The position numbers were made by a program, and so were the translations under genes. 64,000 bases of DNA from the NCBI RefSeq assembly GCF_000559025.1, contig NZ_JAAN01000014.1, positions 372,001 through 436,000 on the forward strand, in the 5' to 3' direction. Positions 54,053 to 63,492 of the stretch are shown here, one piece after another; positions within the stretch are counted from its first letter, which is position 1; every line of letters starts with the position of its first letter. The notes below the pieces were generated by a model that was not told the origin of the DNA, searched no databases, and saw only the letters and a list, made by a program, of their open reading frames with translations. This stretch comes from Luteimonas huabeiensis HB2. Its GTDB lineage: Bacteria > Pseudomonadota > Gammaproteobacteria > Xanthomonadales > Xanthomonadaceae.

Positions 54053-55031
54053 CGCGCGCGCCGCGGACTGGGCGGCGCGCGAGGCGCTGCGCGCGCTGGA
54101 CGAGGCCGAGCGCGCCGAGCGCGACGCGTGGCTGGCGGCCGACCGCCGCCACCTGGGCGCCTACGCCCGCGCGCGGGCCGCGCTGGCGCGCGCGGACCGC
54201 GCGCTGGCGATCGGCGCCGGCGCGGACCCGGGGCCGCGGGAGGATCGCGGGCGCTGGCGCGGCGTCCGCGTCGCCCCCGCCGCCCTGGCCGCCGGCCTGT
54301 GCGCGCTGCTGATCGCCGGCGCGTTGCTGCTGAAAGCGCCGCTGCTGCACACCACCCGCCTGGGCGAAGTGCTGCGGGTGCCGCTGCCCGACGGCTCCAC
54401 CCTGGTGCTGAACTCGGATTCGCGGGCGCGGGTGGACTTCGGCGCGCGCCGGCGCCGGGTCGAGTTGCTGCACGGCGAAGTGCTGTTCGAGGTCGCGCCC
54501 GATCCGGCGCGCCCGTTCACGGTGAGCGCCGGGCGAGCGCGCGTGGTCGCGGTGGGCACGGCCTTCAGCGTGCATCGCGACGAGGACGGCGGCATGCGGG
54601 TGATCGTGCGCGAGGGCATCGTCGATGTCGCCGGCGACGGCGGGGACGCACCGGCACCGGTGCGGGTCGCGGCCAACTTCCAGGCCGTCGCGCGCCCCGG
54701 CCAGGATCTGCAGATGCAGCCGCTGGCCGCGGAAGAGGTCGGCCGGCGCCTGGCCTGGCGCGACGGCATGCTCGCCTTCGACGGCGACACGCTCGCCCAG
54801 GCGGCCGCGCGCTTCGCGCGCTACAGCAGCGTGCGCATCCTGGTCGACGAGCCGGAGGTCGCGCAGCGCCGCGTGGCCGGCCTGTATTCGGCCACCGATC
54901 CCGCCGGCTTCGCCGAGGCGGTGGCGACCAGCCTCGGCCTGCGGGTCGAGCGCGACGGCGAGGGCATCCATCTGCGCAGCCACGCGGCGCCGCGCGTGCG
55001 GCCGCCGTCCGACGCCGCGCGGCGGCAGTGA
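54021..55031 (+). CDS. FecR-family anti-sigma regulator
   Basis: 336 residues from ATG 54021 (GGGGATG context); the longer frame upstream overlaps the sigma gene too far. The N-terminal cytoplasmic part (residues 1-90) has DWAAREALRALDEAERAERDAWLA, the DUF4880 sigma-binding helix, then a single membrane helix (APAALAAGLCALLIAGALLL). The periplasmic FecR domain includes LPDGSTLVLNSDSRARVDF, VELLHGEVLFEVAPDPARPFTV and VGTAFSVH, and the C-terminal DUF4974/STN-like part ends at LGLRVERDGEGIHL. It relays the signal from the receptor STN domain to the sigma factor. Confidence 0.93.
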   Translation: MTSRPHINAIDARAADWAAREALRALDEAERAERDAWLAADRRHLGAYARARAALARADRALAIGAGADPGPREDRGRWRGVRVAPAALAAGLCALLIAGALLLKAPLLHTTRLGEVLRVPLPDGSTLVLNSDSRARVDFGARRRRVELLHGEVLFEVAPDPARPFTVSAGRARVVAVGTAFSVHRDEDGGMRVIVREGIVDVAGDGGDAPAPVRVAANFQAVARPGQDLQMQPLAAEEVGRRLAWRDGMLAFDGDTLAQAAARFARYSSVRILVDEPEVAQRRVAGLYSATDPAGFAEAVATSLGLRVERDGEGIHLRSHAAPRVRPPSDAARRQ

Positions 55032-55078
55032 CGCCGGGCCACCGGCAGACAGTCTTCACGGGGAGGGAGTCAACACCG

Positions 55079-58000
55079 ATGCACATCCACCGCACGCGCC
55101 TGGCCGGCGCCATCCGCTTCGCCGTCGCGACCTTCGCGCTCGGCGCCGCACCCGCCTTCGCGCAGGAGCGCGAGTTCGACCTGCCCGCCGGCGACGCGGC
55201 GCGGGTGCTGCCGGACTTCGCCAGGCAGGCGCAGCTGCAGATCGTCGCGCCGGCGGACCGGCTGGAAGGCGTGCGCACCCCGGCGCTGCGCGGCACGATG
55301 GACGCGCGCGAGGCGCTGGCGCGGCTGCTGGCCGGCAGCGGCCTCGGCGTGGCCCGCGACGACGGCCACACCATCGCGCTGGGCGGGGCGCGTGCCGAAG
55401 CGCCCCTGCTGGCCTCGGCGGCGCCGCTGGCGCTCGACGCGCAGGCGGTGCCGGCGCAGGAAGCCGCCGGCCCGGCGCCGCAGCCGCTGCCGCAGCCGGT
55501 GGACGCGCCCGCGGCGGCGGCCACCCGCGACCTGGACGCGGTGACGGTCACCGGCTCCTTCATCCGCCGCATCGACAGCGAGACCGCGCTGCCGGTGACC
55601 ACGCTGTCGCGCGAGCAGCTCGACACCACCGGCGCGACCACCCTGTCCGAGGCGATGGCCTACCTGCCGCAGTCGGCCGGCTTCGACAACGCCGAGACCT
55701 CCACCGGGCCCAACGCCGCGCGCGGCGACGCCGCCTCGATCAACCTGCGCGGGATCGGTTCCGGCAACACGCTGGTGCTGCTCAACGGCCGCCGCATCGC
55801 CCCGCACCCGATCTCCGAGGGCGCGGTGCCGCGGCTGTCGGCCAACATCAACCAGATCCCGCTGGGCGCGATCGAGCGCGTGGAGGTGCTGCGCGACGGC
55901 GCCTCGGCGCTGTACGGCTCCGACGCGGTCGCCGGCGTGGTCAACACCATCCTGCGCCGCGACTACCAGGGCGCCGAGGCCAGCGTGCGCCACGGCTGGG
56001 TCGACGAGGGCGACATGGCCGAGACCTCGATCAGCCTGCTCGGCGGGCGCAACTTCAACGGCGGCCGCACCAACCTCATGGGCTTCGTCGGCTACTACGA
56101 CCGCGACCCGCTGTACACCCGCGACAAGTGGTACAGCCGCACCGGCGACCTGCGCGAGCGCGCCGGCAGCGACAGCACGCTGTGGGACAACCGCTCGGTC
56201 AGCGGGCCGTACGGCAGCTACACCGCCGGCCGCGTCGGCGCCGACGGCGAGTTCTCCGCGGTGCGCGCGCCGGGCCTGCCCGGCTCCGCCTTCCACGTCG
56301 CGCCGGACGGCGGCGGCACCCGCGTGGCCGCAGGCGCGATGCCGCGCGAGCTGCGCTACGACTACACCCCCGAGTACGTGCTGCTGCCCGAGAGCACCCG
56401 CCACCAGGTCTTCGGCGCGTTGAACCACAGTTTCGGCAACGGCGTCGAGGCGACCCTGGAGGGCTTCCACTACCGCGCCGACTCCTGGACCTCGAACGCC
56501 GCCTCGCCGATCTCGGCCAATGCCGACAACGGCATCTACGTGCCGGCCAGCAACTACTACAACCCCTTCGGCAGCCGCTTCTACGGCCCCGGCACCGACA
56601 ACCCGGACATCGCGCCGCTGGACGTGCGCATCAACAACTACCGCCCGCTGGAACTGGGCCCGCGCACCGCCGACGTCTCCTCGCGCGCCTACCAGGTGGT
56701 CGGCGGCCTGCGCGGCCATCTGGGCGAGTGGAACTGGGAGGGCGGGGTGGGCTACGGCCGCGGCAAGACCCGCGACGAGGCCGGCAACATGATGAGCGAA
56801 AGCCGCCTGCGCGAGCGGCTGGCGCTGGACACGCCCGACGCCTTCAACCCCTTCGGCGGGCCGGGCGCCAACGGCCAGGCGGTGCTGGACGCGGTGCGCA
56901 TCGGCACCTGGCGCGAGGGCGAGGCCTCGCTGGGCGTGGCCGATTTCCGCGCCACCGGCCCGCTGATGGACCTGCCGGGCGGCACCCTGCAGATGGCCGC
57001 CGGCGTGGAGTACCGCCGCGAGACCTTCGACGACCGCCGCGACCCGCTGTCCAACGCCGACGACGTGATCGCGCTGAGCCAGACCAGCGATTCCAGCGGC
57101 AGCCGCAACGTGCGCTCCGGCTTCCTCGAGCTGTCGGTCCCGATCTTCGGCGACCTCAACGCGCGCCCCGGCTTCCGCCGCATGGAGCTGTCGCTGGCCG
57201 GCCGCGCCGAGCGCTACAGCGACTTCGGCACCGCCGCCAAGCCGAAGTTCGGCTTCAGCTGGGGCCCCACCGACTGGCTGCTGCTGCGCGGCTCATACAG
57301 CGAGGGCTTCCGCGCGCCGACCCTGGCGCAGGTGTTCGTGGGCGAGATCGTGCGCCGCAACGCCGGCACGCCGGATCCCTACCGCGCCGACGTGACCGGC
57401 ACGCCCGCCGACCTCGGCGACGAGTCGCGCCAGGTGATCCGCGGCGGCAACGCCGACCTCGGCCCGGAGGAGGCCAGGCAGCACTCGATCGGCCTGGTCC
57501 TGCAGCCCGCCTTCGCCGAGGGGCTGTCGCTGAGCCTGGACTACTTCCGCATCCGCCAGCGCGACGTCATCGACACCTACGGCGAGGCGCAGCAGCTCGC
57601 GCTCGACCACCAGCTGCGCAGCAGCGGCCAGGGCGCCAATCCGGCGGTGGTCCGGCTGCCGGTCACCGACGCCGATCGCGCCGCCTTCGACGCCTGGAAC
57701 GCGGCCAACCCCGGCGCCCCGCGCGCGCCGGCCGGCGCGGTGGACTACGTCATGGACACCTTCGTCAACATCGCCGCGCGCACCATTTCAGGCTACGACG
57801 CCAGCCTCGCCTGGCGATTGCCGGAGACGCGGCTGGGGCGGTTCAACCTGCGCCTGGACGTGGCCTACATGGACCGCTACGAGGAGCGCGTGAGCGACGA
57901 CGCCGTGGCGACCTCGCCGTTGCGCATCAACGGGCTGCCGCGCACGCGCGGCGTGCTGTCGGTGAGCTGGCGCCGCAACGGCCTCGATGCTGCGGCGATG

Positions 58001-58267
58001 GCGCAGTACATCGGGTCGTTCTACGACACCAGCGCGCCGGTCGATGCCGACGGCCGCGCCTACAAGGTCGACGACTGGGTGACGGTGAACGCGCACGTCG
58101 GCATCCGCCTGGAGGGCTTCGCGGGTGGCCGCAGCCAGTTGCGCTTCGGCGCCAACAACCTGTTCGACCGCGCCCCGCCGCTGGCCGACGAGGACCGCGC
58201 CTTCTTCGAGGGCGTGCACGACGGCCGCGGCAGGCTGTGGTACGCGGAATGGCGCTACACCCTGTGA
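55079..58267 (+). CDS. TonB-dependent transducer/receptor with STN domain
   Basis: 1062 residues. Signal peptide MHIHRTRLAGAIRFAVATFALGAAPAFA; STN (secretin/TonB short N-terminal) domain at residues 30-105 (REFDLPAGDAARVLPDFARQ, GTMDAREALARLLAGSGL); an Ala/Pro linker; TonB box DAVTVTG near 155; plug with LRGIGSGNTLVLLNGRRIAPHP and RVEVLRDGASALYGSDAVAGVVN; then the barrel ending WYAEWRYTL with an aromatic-rich end strand. The STN domain marks it as a transducer that contacts FecR. It closely follows fecR (47-nt gap with GGGGAGGGAG). The substrate is not readable, but flanking peptidases suggest a peptide or amide conjugate. Confidence 0.94.
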   Translation: MHIHRTRLAGAIRFAVATFALGAAPAFAQEREFDLPAGDAARVLPDFARQAQLQIVAPADRLEGVRTPALRGTMDAREALARLLAGSGLGVARDDGHTIALGGARAEAPLLASAAPLALDAQAVPAQEAAGPAPQPLPQPVDAPAAAATRDLDAVTVTGSFIRRIDSETALPVTTLSREQLDTTGATTLSEAMAYLPQSAGFDNAETSTGPNAARGDAASINLRGIGSGNTLVLLNGRRIAPHPISEGAVPRLSANINQIPLGAIERVEVLRDGASALYGSDAVAGVVNTILRRDYQGAEASVRHGWVDEGDMAETSISLLGGRNFNGGRTNLMGFVGYYDRDPLYTRDKWYSRTGDLRERAGSDSTLWDNRSVSGPYGSYTAGRVGADGEFSAVRAPGLPGSAFHVAPDGGGTRVAAGAMPRELRYDYTPEYVLLPESTRHQVFGALNHSFGNGVEATLEGFHYRADSWTSNAASPISANADNGIYVPASNYYNPFGSRFYGPGTDNPDIAPLDVRINNYRPLELGPRTADVSSRAYQVVGGLRGHLGEWNWEGGVGYGRGKTRDEAGNMMSESRLRERLALDTPDAFNPFGGPGANGQAVLDAVRIGTWREGEASLGVADFRATGPLMDLPGGTLQMAAGVEYRRETFDDRRDPLSNADDVIALSQTSDSSGSRNVRSGFLELSVPIFGDLNARPGFRRMELSLAGRAERYSDFGTAAKPKFGFSWGPTDWLLLRGSYSEGFRAPTLAQVFVGEIVRRNAGTPDPYRADVTGTPADLGDESRQVIRGGNADLGPEEARQHSIGLVLQPAFAEGLSLSLDYFRIRQRDVIDTYGEAQQLALDHQLRSSGQGANPAVVRLPVTDADRAAFDAWNAANPGAPRAPAGAVDYVMDTFVNIAARTISGYDASLAWRLPETRLGRFNLRLDVAYMDRYEERVSDDAVATSPLRINGLPRTRGVLSVSWRRNGLDAAAMAQYIGSFYDTSAPVDADGRAYKVDDWVTVNAHVGIRLEGFAGGRSQLRFGANNLFDRAPPLADEDRAFFEGVHDGRGRLWYAEWRYTL

Positions 58268-59712
58268 AGCGCGCGACCGGCCGGCTCGGCCTCGCGCTGT
58301 CTGCCGCGCTGGCGGCCTCGGCCGCCGCCGCGGCCGGGCCGGCGGGCGACGACCCGGATGCGCGCATGCGCGCCGCGCTCGACGCCTACGCGCCGCGCCT
58401 GGCCGAAGTCGCCGACGAGCTCTGGCGCTGGGCCGAGGTGGGCTATCGCGAGACGCGATCGTCGCAGCGCCTGCAGCAGGAACTGCGCGAGGGCGGCTTC
58501 GAGGTCGAGGCCGGGGTGGCCGGCATGCCGACCGCGTTCGTGGCGCGCGCCGGGCGCGGCGGCCCGGTGATCGCGCTGCTGGCCGAGATGGACGCGCTGC
58601 CCGGCGCGTCGCAGGCGGTGGCCGCCGAGCGTCGCGGCGTGGACGGCCAGGCGGCCGGGCATGCCTGCGGGCACAACCTGTTCGGCGCCGGCAGCGTCGC
58701 CGCCGCGATCGCGATCCGGCGGTGGCTGCTCGACAGCGGCACGCCCGGCGAGGTGCGCGTCTACGGCGCGCCGGCCGAGGAGGGCGGCGCCGGCAAGGTC
58801 TACCTGGTCCGCGCCGGGCTGTTCGACGACGTCGATGCGGTGCTGCACTGGCACCCGGCCGACGCCAACAGCGCCGCGCAGCCGGCCTCGATGGCCAACG
58901 TCAGCGGCCGCTTCCGCTTCGAGGGCGTGGCCTCGCACGCCTCCATCTCGCCGGAGCGCGGCCGCTCGGCGCTGGACGGGGTCGAGGCGTTCAACCACAT
59001 GGCCAACCTGCTGCGCGAGCACGTCCCCGAGGGCACCCGCATCCACTACACCATCAGCGACGGCGGCGGCGCGCCGAACGTCGTGCCCGCCTCGGCCGAG
59101 GCCTACTACTACGTGCGCCACCCCGACCCGGCGGTGGTGCGCGAGGTGTTCGCGCGGCTGCAGCGCGCGGCCGAGGGCGCGGCGCTCGGTACCGGCACCC
59201 GGGTGGCGTACACCCCGGTCGGCGGCGTGTACGGCCTGCTGCCCAACGACACCCTCGGCCACGTGCTCGACGCGGCGTTGCGCGCCGATGGCGGCCTCGC
59301 CCTCGGCCAAGCCGAGCGGGGTTTCGCGCGCGCGCTGCAGGGCACGCTGGAGCGCGCGCCGCCGCTGGCGCAGGTCGACACGGTCGCCGACTACGCGGTC
59401 GGCGGGCTGTCGCACGCCTCCACCGACGTCGGCGACGTCAGCTGGAACGCGCCGACCGCGGGCCTGTCCACCGCGACCTGGGCGCCGGGCACCGGCGCGC
59501 ATTCCTGGCAGGCGACCGCGGCCTCCGGCCATGCGCTCGGCCATCGCGGCGCGCAGGCCGCGGCCCGCGCGCTGGCCGCCGCCGCCGCGCGGCTGTACCG
59601 CGAGCCGGCGCTGCTGGCGCAGGCGCGCCGGGAATTCGAGCAGCGCCGCGGCGGCGACGCCTACCGGCCGCTGCTCGAGCGCGACGCACCGCCGCTGGAC
59701 TACCGGGACTGA
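58264..59712 (+). CDS. Exported M20-family amidohydrolase (AbgB-like)
   Basis: 482 residues from a GTG overlapping the receptor stop (GTGA). A signal peptide (KRATGRLGLALSAALAASAAAAA) indicates export, unusual for this family. M20 motifs: VIALLAEMDALPG, GHACGHNLFGAGSVAAA, GAPAEEGGAGKVYLV and the dimerisation domain SHASISPERGRSALDG. The size and order match AbgB, the p-aminobenzoyl-glutamate hydrolase subunit, and related aminoacyl amidohydrolases. It likely removes an amino acid from an N-acylated or amide substrate after the receptor imports it. Its location completes a five-gene operon. Confidence 0.9.
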   Translation: MKRATGRLGLALSAALAASAAAAAGPAGDDPDARMRAALDAYAPRLAEVADELWRWAEVGYRETRSSQRLQQELREGGFEVEAGVAGMPTAFVARAGRGGPVIALLAEMDALPGASQAVAAERRGVDGQAAGHACGHNLFGAGSVAAAIAIRRWLLDSGTPGEVRVYGAPAEEGGAGKVYLVRAGLFDDVDAVLHWHPADANSAAQPASMANVSGRFRFEGVASHASISPERGRSALDGVEAFNHMANLLREHVPEGTRIHYTISDGGGAPNVVPASAEAYYYVRHPDPAVVREVFARLQRAAEGAALGTGTRVAYTPVGGVYGLLPNDTLGHVLDAALRADGGLALGQAERGFARALQGTLERAPPLAQVDTVADYAVGGLSHASTDVGDVSWNAPTAGLSTATWAPGTGAHSWQATAASGHALGHRGAQAAARALAAAAARLYREPALLAQARREFEQRRGGDAYRPLLERDAPPLDYRD

Positions 59713-59736
59713 CGCGCGGGTGCGCGACGCGGCGGC

Positions 59737-61275
59737 TCAGGCCAGCCGCAACTGCAGCCCCAGCGCGCCGAGGTCGCCGGTCTCGCTCTCCAGGTCGGCG
59801 CGCAGCAGCGGCCGCGAGTCCAGCCAGCGCGGGTCCAGCTTCAGCACCAGGGTATCGCCCTCGGCGAACGCCTCCAGTTGCGGGATCGGCTGGGTCTCGC
59901 GCGCCCGGTTGAGCACCACCGCCACCCGCAGCAGCAGGCTGAGCCGCCGTGCGGAGGCCAGCAGGCGGTCGGGCAGCGCGTCGAACGCGGTCTTGGCGAT
60001 CTTGCGGCGGTGGCTGCGCACCATCGCGGCCATGAATTGCTGCTCCTGCCGCGAGAAGCCGGCGATGTCGGAATGCTCGATGACGTAGGCGCCGTGCAGG
60101 TGGTAGCCGCTGTGGGCGATGGTCAGGCCCAGCTCGTGCAGGCGCGCGGCCCAGCCCAGCATCAGCAGGTCGTCGCCGCCGAGCTGCCAGTCGCGCGCGA
60201 CCTGGTCGAACAGCCGCACCGCGGTCTGCTCCACGCGCTCGGCCTGGGCATCGTCGATGCCGTAGCGCTGGATCATGTTGCGGATCGAGGTCTCGCGCGG
60301 GTCGTCGCCGCTGCCGCGGCCGAGCATGTCGTACAGCACGCCCTCGCGCATCGCCGCCTTGCTGACCGCCATCCGGTCCAGGCCCAGGCTGGCGAAGGCC
60401 GCCTCCAGCACCAGCAGGCCGCCGGCGATGATCGGCCGGCGGTCGTCGGACAGCCCCGGCAGGTCGATCTCGTCGATGTGCGGGGCCTGCAGCAGGCGGT
60501 CGCGCACCGCGGGCAGCGCGGGGGCCAGCACCGCGCCCTTGGTGAGCTTCATCGCCGCGCAGATCTCGCCGATGGCCTTGGCGGTGCCCGACGCGCCCAG
60601 CGCCTCGTGCCAGCCCAGCATGCGGTAGGCGGTGGCGAACTGCTGGAATTCCGCCGAGACCTCGGTCAGCGCCTCGCGCCAGCGCTTGCGCGACAGCCGG
60701 CCGTTGGGGAAGAACCGGCGGGTGCTGGAGATGCAGCCGACCTGCAGGCTCTCGCGCTCCAGGGTGTCGAAGCCGCGGCCGATGATGAACTCGGTCGAGC
60801 CGCCGCCGATGTCGATCACCAGCCGCCGTTGCCCCGGCTTCGGCGGCTGCGCGTGCGCCACCCCCAGGTAGATCAGGCGCGCCTCCTCCCGGCCGGAGAT
60901 CACCTCGATCGCGTGGCCCAGCGCGTCCTCGGCCGGCACCAGGAAGGCCTGCGGGGCCGACAGCTGGCGCACCGCGTTGGTGGCCAGCGCGCGCACGCGG
61001 GTGGGGGGGATGTCGCGGATGCGCTCGCCGAAGCGCGACAGGCAGGCCAGCGCGCGCTGGCGCACGTCGGCGCGCAGGCCGCCCTTGCCGTCCAGGCCCT
61101 CGCCCAGGCGCACGGTCTCGCGCAGGCGGTCGAGGATGCGCAACTGCCCCATGGTGTAGCGCGCCACCACCATGTGGAAGCTGTTGGAACCCAGATCCAC
61201 CGCCGCGAGCATGTCGCCGTCGCTGAAGGCGGGCGTCATGGTGTCCGCGAGGGCCAACGTGCGGGATGGACTCAT
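59737..61275 (-). CDS. ppx: Exopolyphosphatase (Ppx/GppA)
   Basis: 512 residues (E. coli Ppx 513). The ASKHA nucleotide-binding fold shows AVDLGSNSFHMVVARYTMGQL, LATNAVRQLSAPQAF, DIGGGSTEFIIGRG and GGLLVLEAAFASLGLDRM. The C-terminal HD-like domain (GWAARLHELGLTIAHSGYHLHGAYVIEHSDIAGFSRQEQQFMA) is complete. It degrades polyphosphate chains processively. The start is uncertain: ATG 61275 gives a 20-residue leader before the conserved core; ATG 61239 is an alternative, and neither has a strong ribosome-binding site. It lies downstream of ppk on the same strand. Confidence 0.95.
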   Translation of the reverse strand: MSPSRTLALADTMTPAFSDGDMLAAVDLGSNSFHMVVARYTMGQLRILDRLRETVRLGEGLDGKGGLRADVRQRALACLSRFGERIRDIPPTRVRALATNAVRQLSAPQAFLVPAEDALGHAIEVISGREEARLIYLGVAHAQPPKPGQRRLVIDIGGGSTEFIIGRGFDTLERESLQVGCISSTRRFFPNGRLSRKRWREALTEVSAEFQQFATAYRMLGWHEALGASGTAKAIGEICAAMKLTKGAVLAPALPAVRDRLLQAPHIDEIDLPGLSDDRRPIIAGGLLVLEAAFASLGLDRMAVSKAAMREGVLYDMLGRGSGDDPRETSIRNMIQRYGIDDAQAERVEQTAVRLFDQVARDWQLGGDDLLMLGWAARLHELGLTIAHSGYHLHGAYVIEHSDIAGFSRQEQQFMAAMVRSHRRKIAKTAFDALPDRLLASARRLSLLLRVAVVLNRARETQPIPQLEAFAEGDTLVLKLDPRWLDSRPLLRADLESETGDLGALGLQLRLA

Positions 61276-61344
61276 CGTGCGGCGGGCGAGGCGGCACGAT
61301 GCCGCGGTGGGCGGAAGTTTAACCGACGCCCGGGCGCGCGCGCC

Positions 61345-63492
61345 TCAGCCGGCGATGCGCGCCAGCAGCCACGACTGCGCCGAGTGCGGCATGGCGTCGC
61401 CCTCGGGCCGCAGCAGGCGGTAGCTGCCGTCGGCCTGCAGCTCCCAGGCCTGGGTGTTGTCGGCCAGGTAGTTGTCGATCACCTCGTGCTTGACCCGCGC
61501 GGCGATGTCCGGGTCCAGGAACGGGAAGCAGGTCTCCACCCGGTGCAGCAGGTTGCGCTCCAGCCAGTCGGCGCTGGCGCCGAACAGCTCCGGCTCGCCA
61601 TCGTTGGCGAACCAGTAGACCCGGTGGTGCTCCAGGAAGCGGCCCACCACCGAGATCACGCGGATGTTCTCCGACACGCCGGGCACGCCCGGGCGCAGGG
61701 TGCAGGCGCCGCGAACGATCAGCTCGATCCGCACCCCGGCCTGCGAGGCGCGGTACAGCGCGCGGATCACCTGCGGCTCGTTGATGGCGTTCATCTTGGC
61801 CACGATCCGCGCCGGGCGCCCGGCGCGCGCGTGCGCGGCCTCGCGCTCGATGCGCTGGATCACCCCGCTGTGCAGCGTGAACGGCGATTGCAGCAGGTGC
61901 TGCAGGCGGATCGCCGGCGCCAGCCCGGAGAGCTGCTGGAAGATCTGGTGCACGTCGCTGCCGATGGCGGGGTCGGCGGTGATCAGCCCCAGGTCGGTGT
62001 AGGCGCGCGCGGTGCCGGAGTGGTAGTTGCCGGTGCCCAGGTGCACGTAGCGGCGCAGCTTGCGGCCCTCGCGGCGCACGATCAGCAGCATCTTGGCGTG
62101 GGTCTTGAAGCCGACCACGCCGTAGACCACCTGCACGCCCGCCTCCTGCAGGCGGTCGGCCACGCCCAGGTTGGCGTCCTCGTCGAAGCGCGCGCGCAGC
62201 TCCACCACCACGGTCACGTCCTTGCCGTTGCGCGCGGCCTGCACCAGATGCTCGACGATCGCCGAGTCCTTGCCGGTGCGGTACAGGGTCTGCTTGATCG
62301 CCAGCACGTTCGGGTCCTCGGCCGCCTGCTTGAGCAGCTCCAGCACCGGGGTGAACGCGTCGAAGGGGTGGTGCAGCAGCACGTCGCCGTCGGCGACCCG
62401 CTCGAAGATGTCGTCCATGCCGCGCAGCTGCCGGGCCTGGAACGGCGGGAACTTCAGGTCCGGGCGCTGCACCAGGTCGTAGACCTGGATCACCCGGTTG
62501 AGGTTGACCGGGCCGTCGATGCGGTAGACGGCGTTCTCGGGCAGGTCGAAGTTCTTCAGCAGCGTGGCGACGATCGGCTTCGGGCAGTTGGCGGCGATCT
62601 CCAGCCGCATCGCCCGCAGGTAGCCGCGGCCGGCCAGCTCGTCGCGCAGGGCGAGCGCGAGGTTCTCCACCTCGTCCTCGTCCACGATGACCTCGGAGTT
62701 GCGGGTGACGCGGAACTGGTAGGCGCCCTTGACTTCCATGCCCGGGAACAGTTCGCCGACGAATTCCGACAGCACCGCCGACAGGAACACGAAGTCCGAC
62801 TCGCCGCCCGACACCCGCTCCGGCAGCTGGATGATGCGCGGCAGCGAGCGCGGCGCGCGCACGATCGCCAGGTGCCCGCTGCGGCCGAACGCGTCCTTGC
62901 CCTTCAGCACCACCACCACGTTGAGCGACTTGTTGAGGATCTTCGGGAACGGGTGCGCCGGGTCCAGGCCCAGCGGCGACAGCACCGGCATGATCTCGTC
63001 GCGGAAGTAGGCGCGCAGCCAGCGCTTCTGCCGCGCGTTCCACTGCTCGCGGCCGACGATGCGCACGCCCGCCTCGGCCAGCGCCGGGCGCAGTACCTCG
63101 TTCCAGCAGGCGTACTGGCGCGCCACCAGCTCCGCGGCGCGGTCGTGGATGCGCCGCAGCACCGTCGCCGGGGCCAGCCCGTCGGGCGGCATCGGCATCG
63201 CCAGCTCCTGCGCGTGGCGCACGGTGGCGGCGCGGATCTCGAAGAACTCGTCGAGATTGGTGCAGGAGATGCACAGGAAGCGCAGGCGCTCCAGCAGCGG
63301 CACCGAGGCGTCCTCGGCCTGCGCCAGCACGCGGAAGTTGAAGTCGAGCTGGGACAGCTCGCGGTTGAAGTACAGCGCGGGGTCGGTCAGCGGATCGGCC
63401 GGCAGCGCCGGGTCGGCGGCCGCGCGGCGCCGGCGGATGGTGTCGCGCGACAGTTCAGAGCGAGCGGCTGGCCTGGGGGCGCGGTTGTTCAC
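61345..63492 (-). CDS. ppk: Polyphosphate kinase
   Basis: 715 residues from a GTG at 63492, preceded by GGAG at 7 nt; the longer frame upstream lies inside phoR. Domains: N-terminal (YFNRELSQLDFNFRVLAQAED), head (HPFPKILNKSLNVVVVLKGKD), and C1/C2 catalytic with the phospho-His in YVHLGTGNYHSGTARAYTDLGLITAD and KTHAKMLLIVRREG. It transfers the ATP gamma-phosphate to polyphosphate. The start overlaps the phoR stop by 38 nt, so the phosphate sensor and ppk are co-transcribed. Confidence 0.96.
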   Translation of the reverse strand: MNNRAPRPAARSELSRDTIRRRRAAADPALPADPLTDPALYFNRELSQLDFNFRVLAQAEDASVPLLERLRFLCISCTNLDEFFEIRAATVRHAQELAMPMPPDGLAPATVLRRIHDRAAELVARQYACWNEVLRPALAEAGVRIVGREQWNARQKRWLRAYFRDEIMPVLSPLGLDPAHPFPKILNKSLNVVVVLKGKDAFGRSGHLAIVRAPRSLPRIIQLPERVSGGESDFVFLSAVLSEFVGELFPGMEVKGAYQFRVTRNSEVIVDEDEVENLALALRDELAGRGYLRAMRLEIAANCPKPIVATLLKNFDLPENAVYRIDGPVNLNRVIQVYDLVQRPDLKFPPFQARQLRGMDDIFERVADGDVLLHHPFDAFTPVLELLKQAAEDPNVLAIKQTLYRTGKDSAIVEHLVQAARNGKDVTVVVELRARFDEDANLGVADRLQEAGVQVVYGVVGFKTHAKMLLIVRREGRKLRRYVHLGTGNYHSGTARAYTDLGLITADPAIGSDVHQIFQQLSGLAPAIRLQHLLQSPFTLHSGVIQRIEREAAHARAGRPARIVAKMNAINEPQVIRALYRASQAGVRIELIVRGACTLRPGVPGVSENIRVISVVGRFLEHHRVYWFANDGEPELFGASADWLERNLLHRVETCFPFLDPDIAARVKHEVIDNYLADNTQAWELQADGSYRLLRPEGDAMPHSAQSWLLARIAG

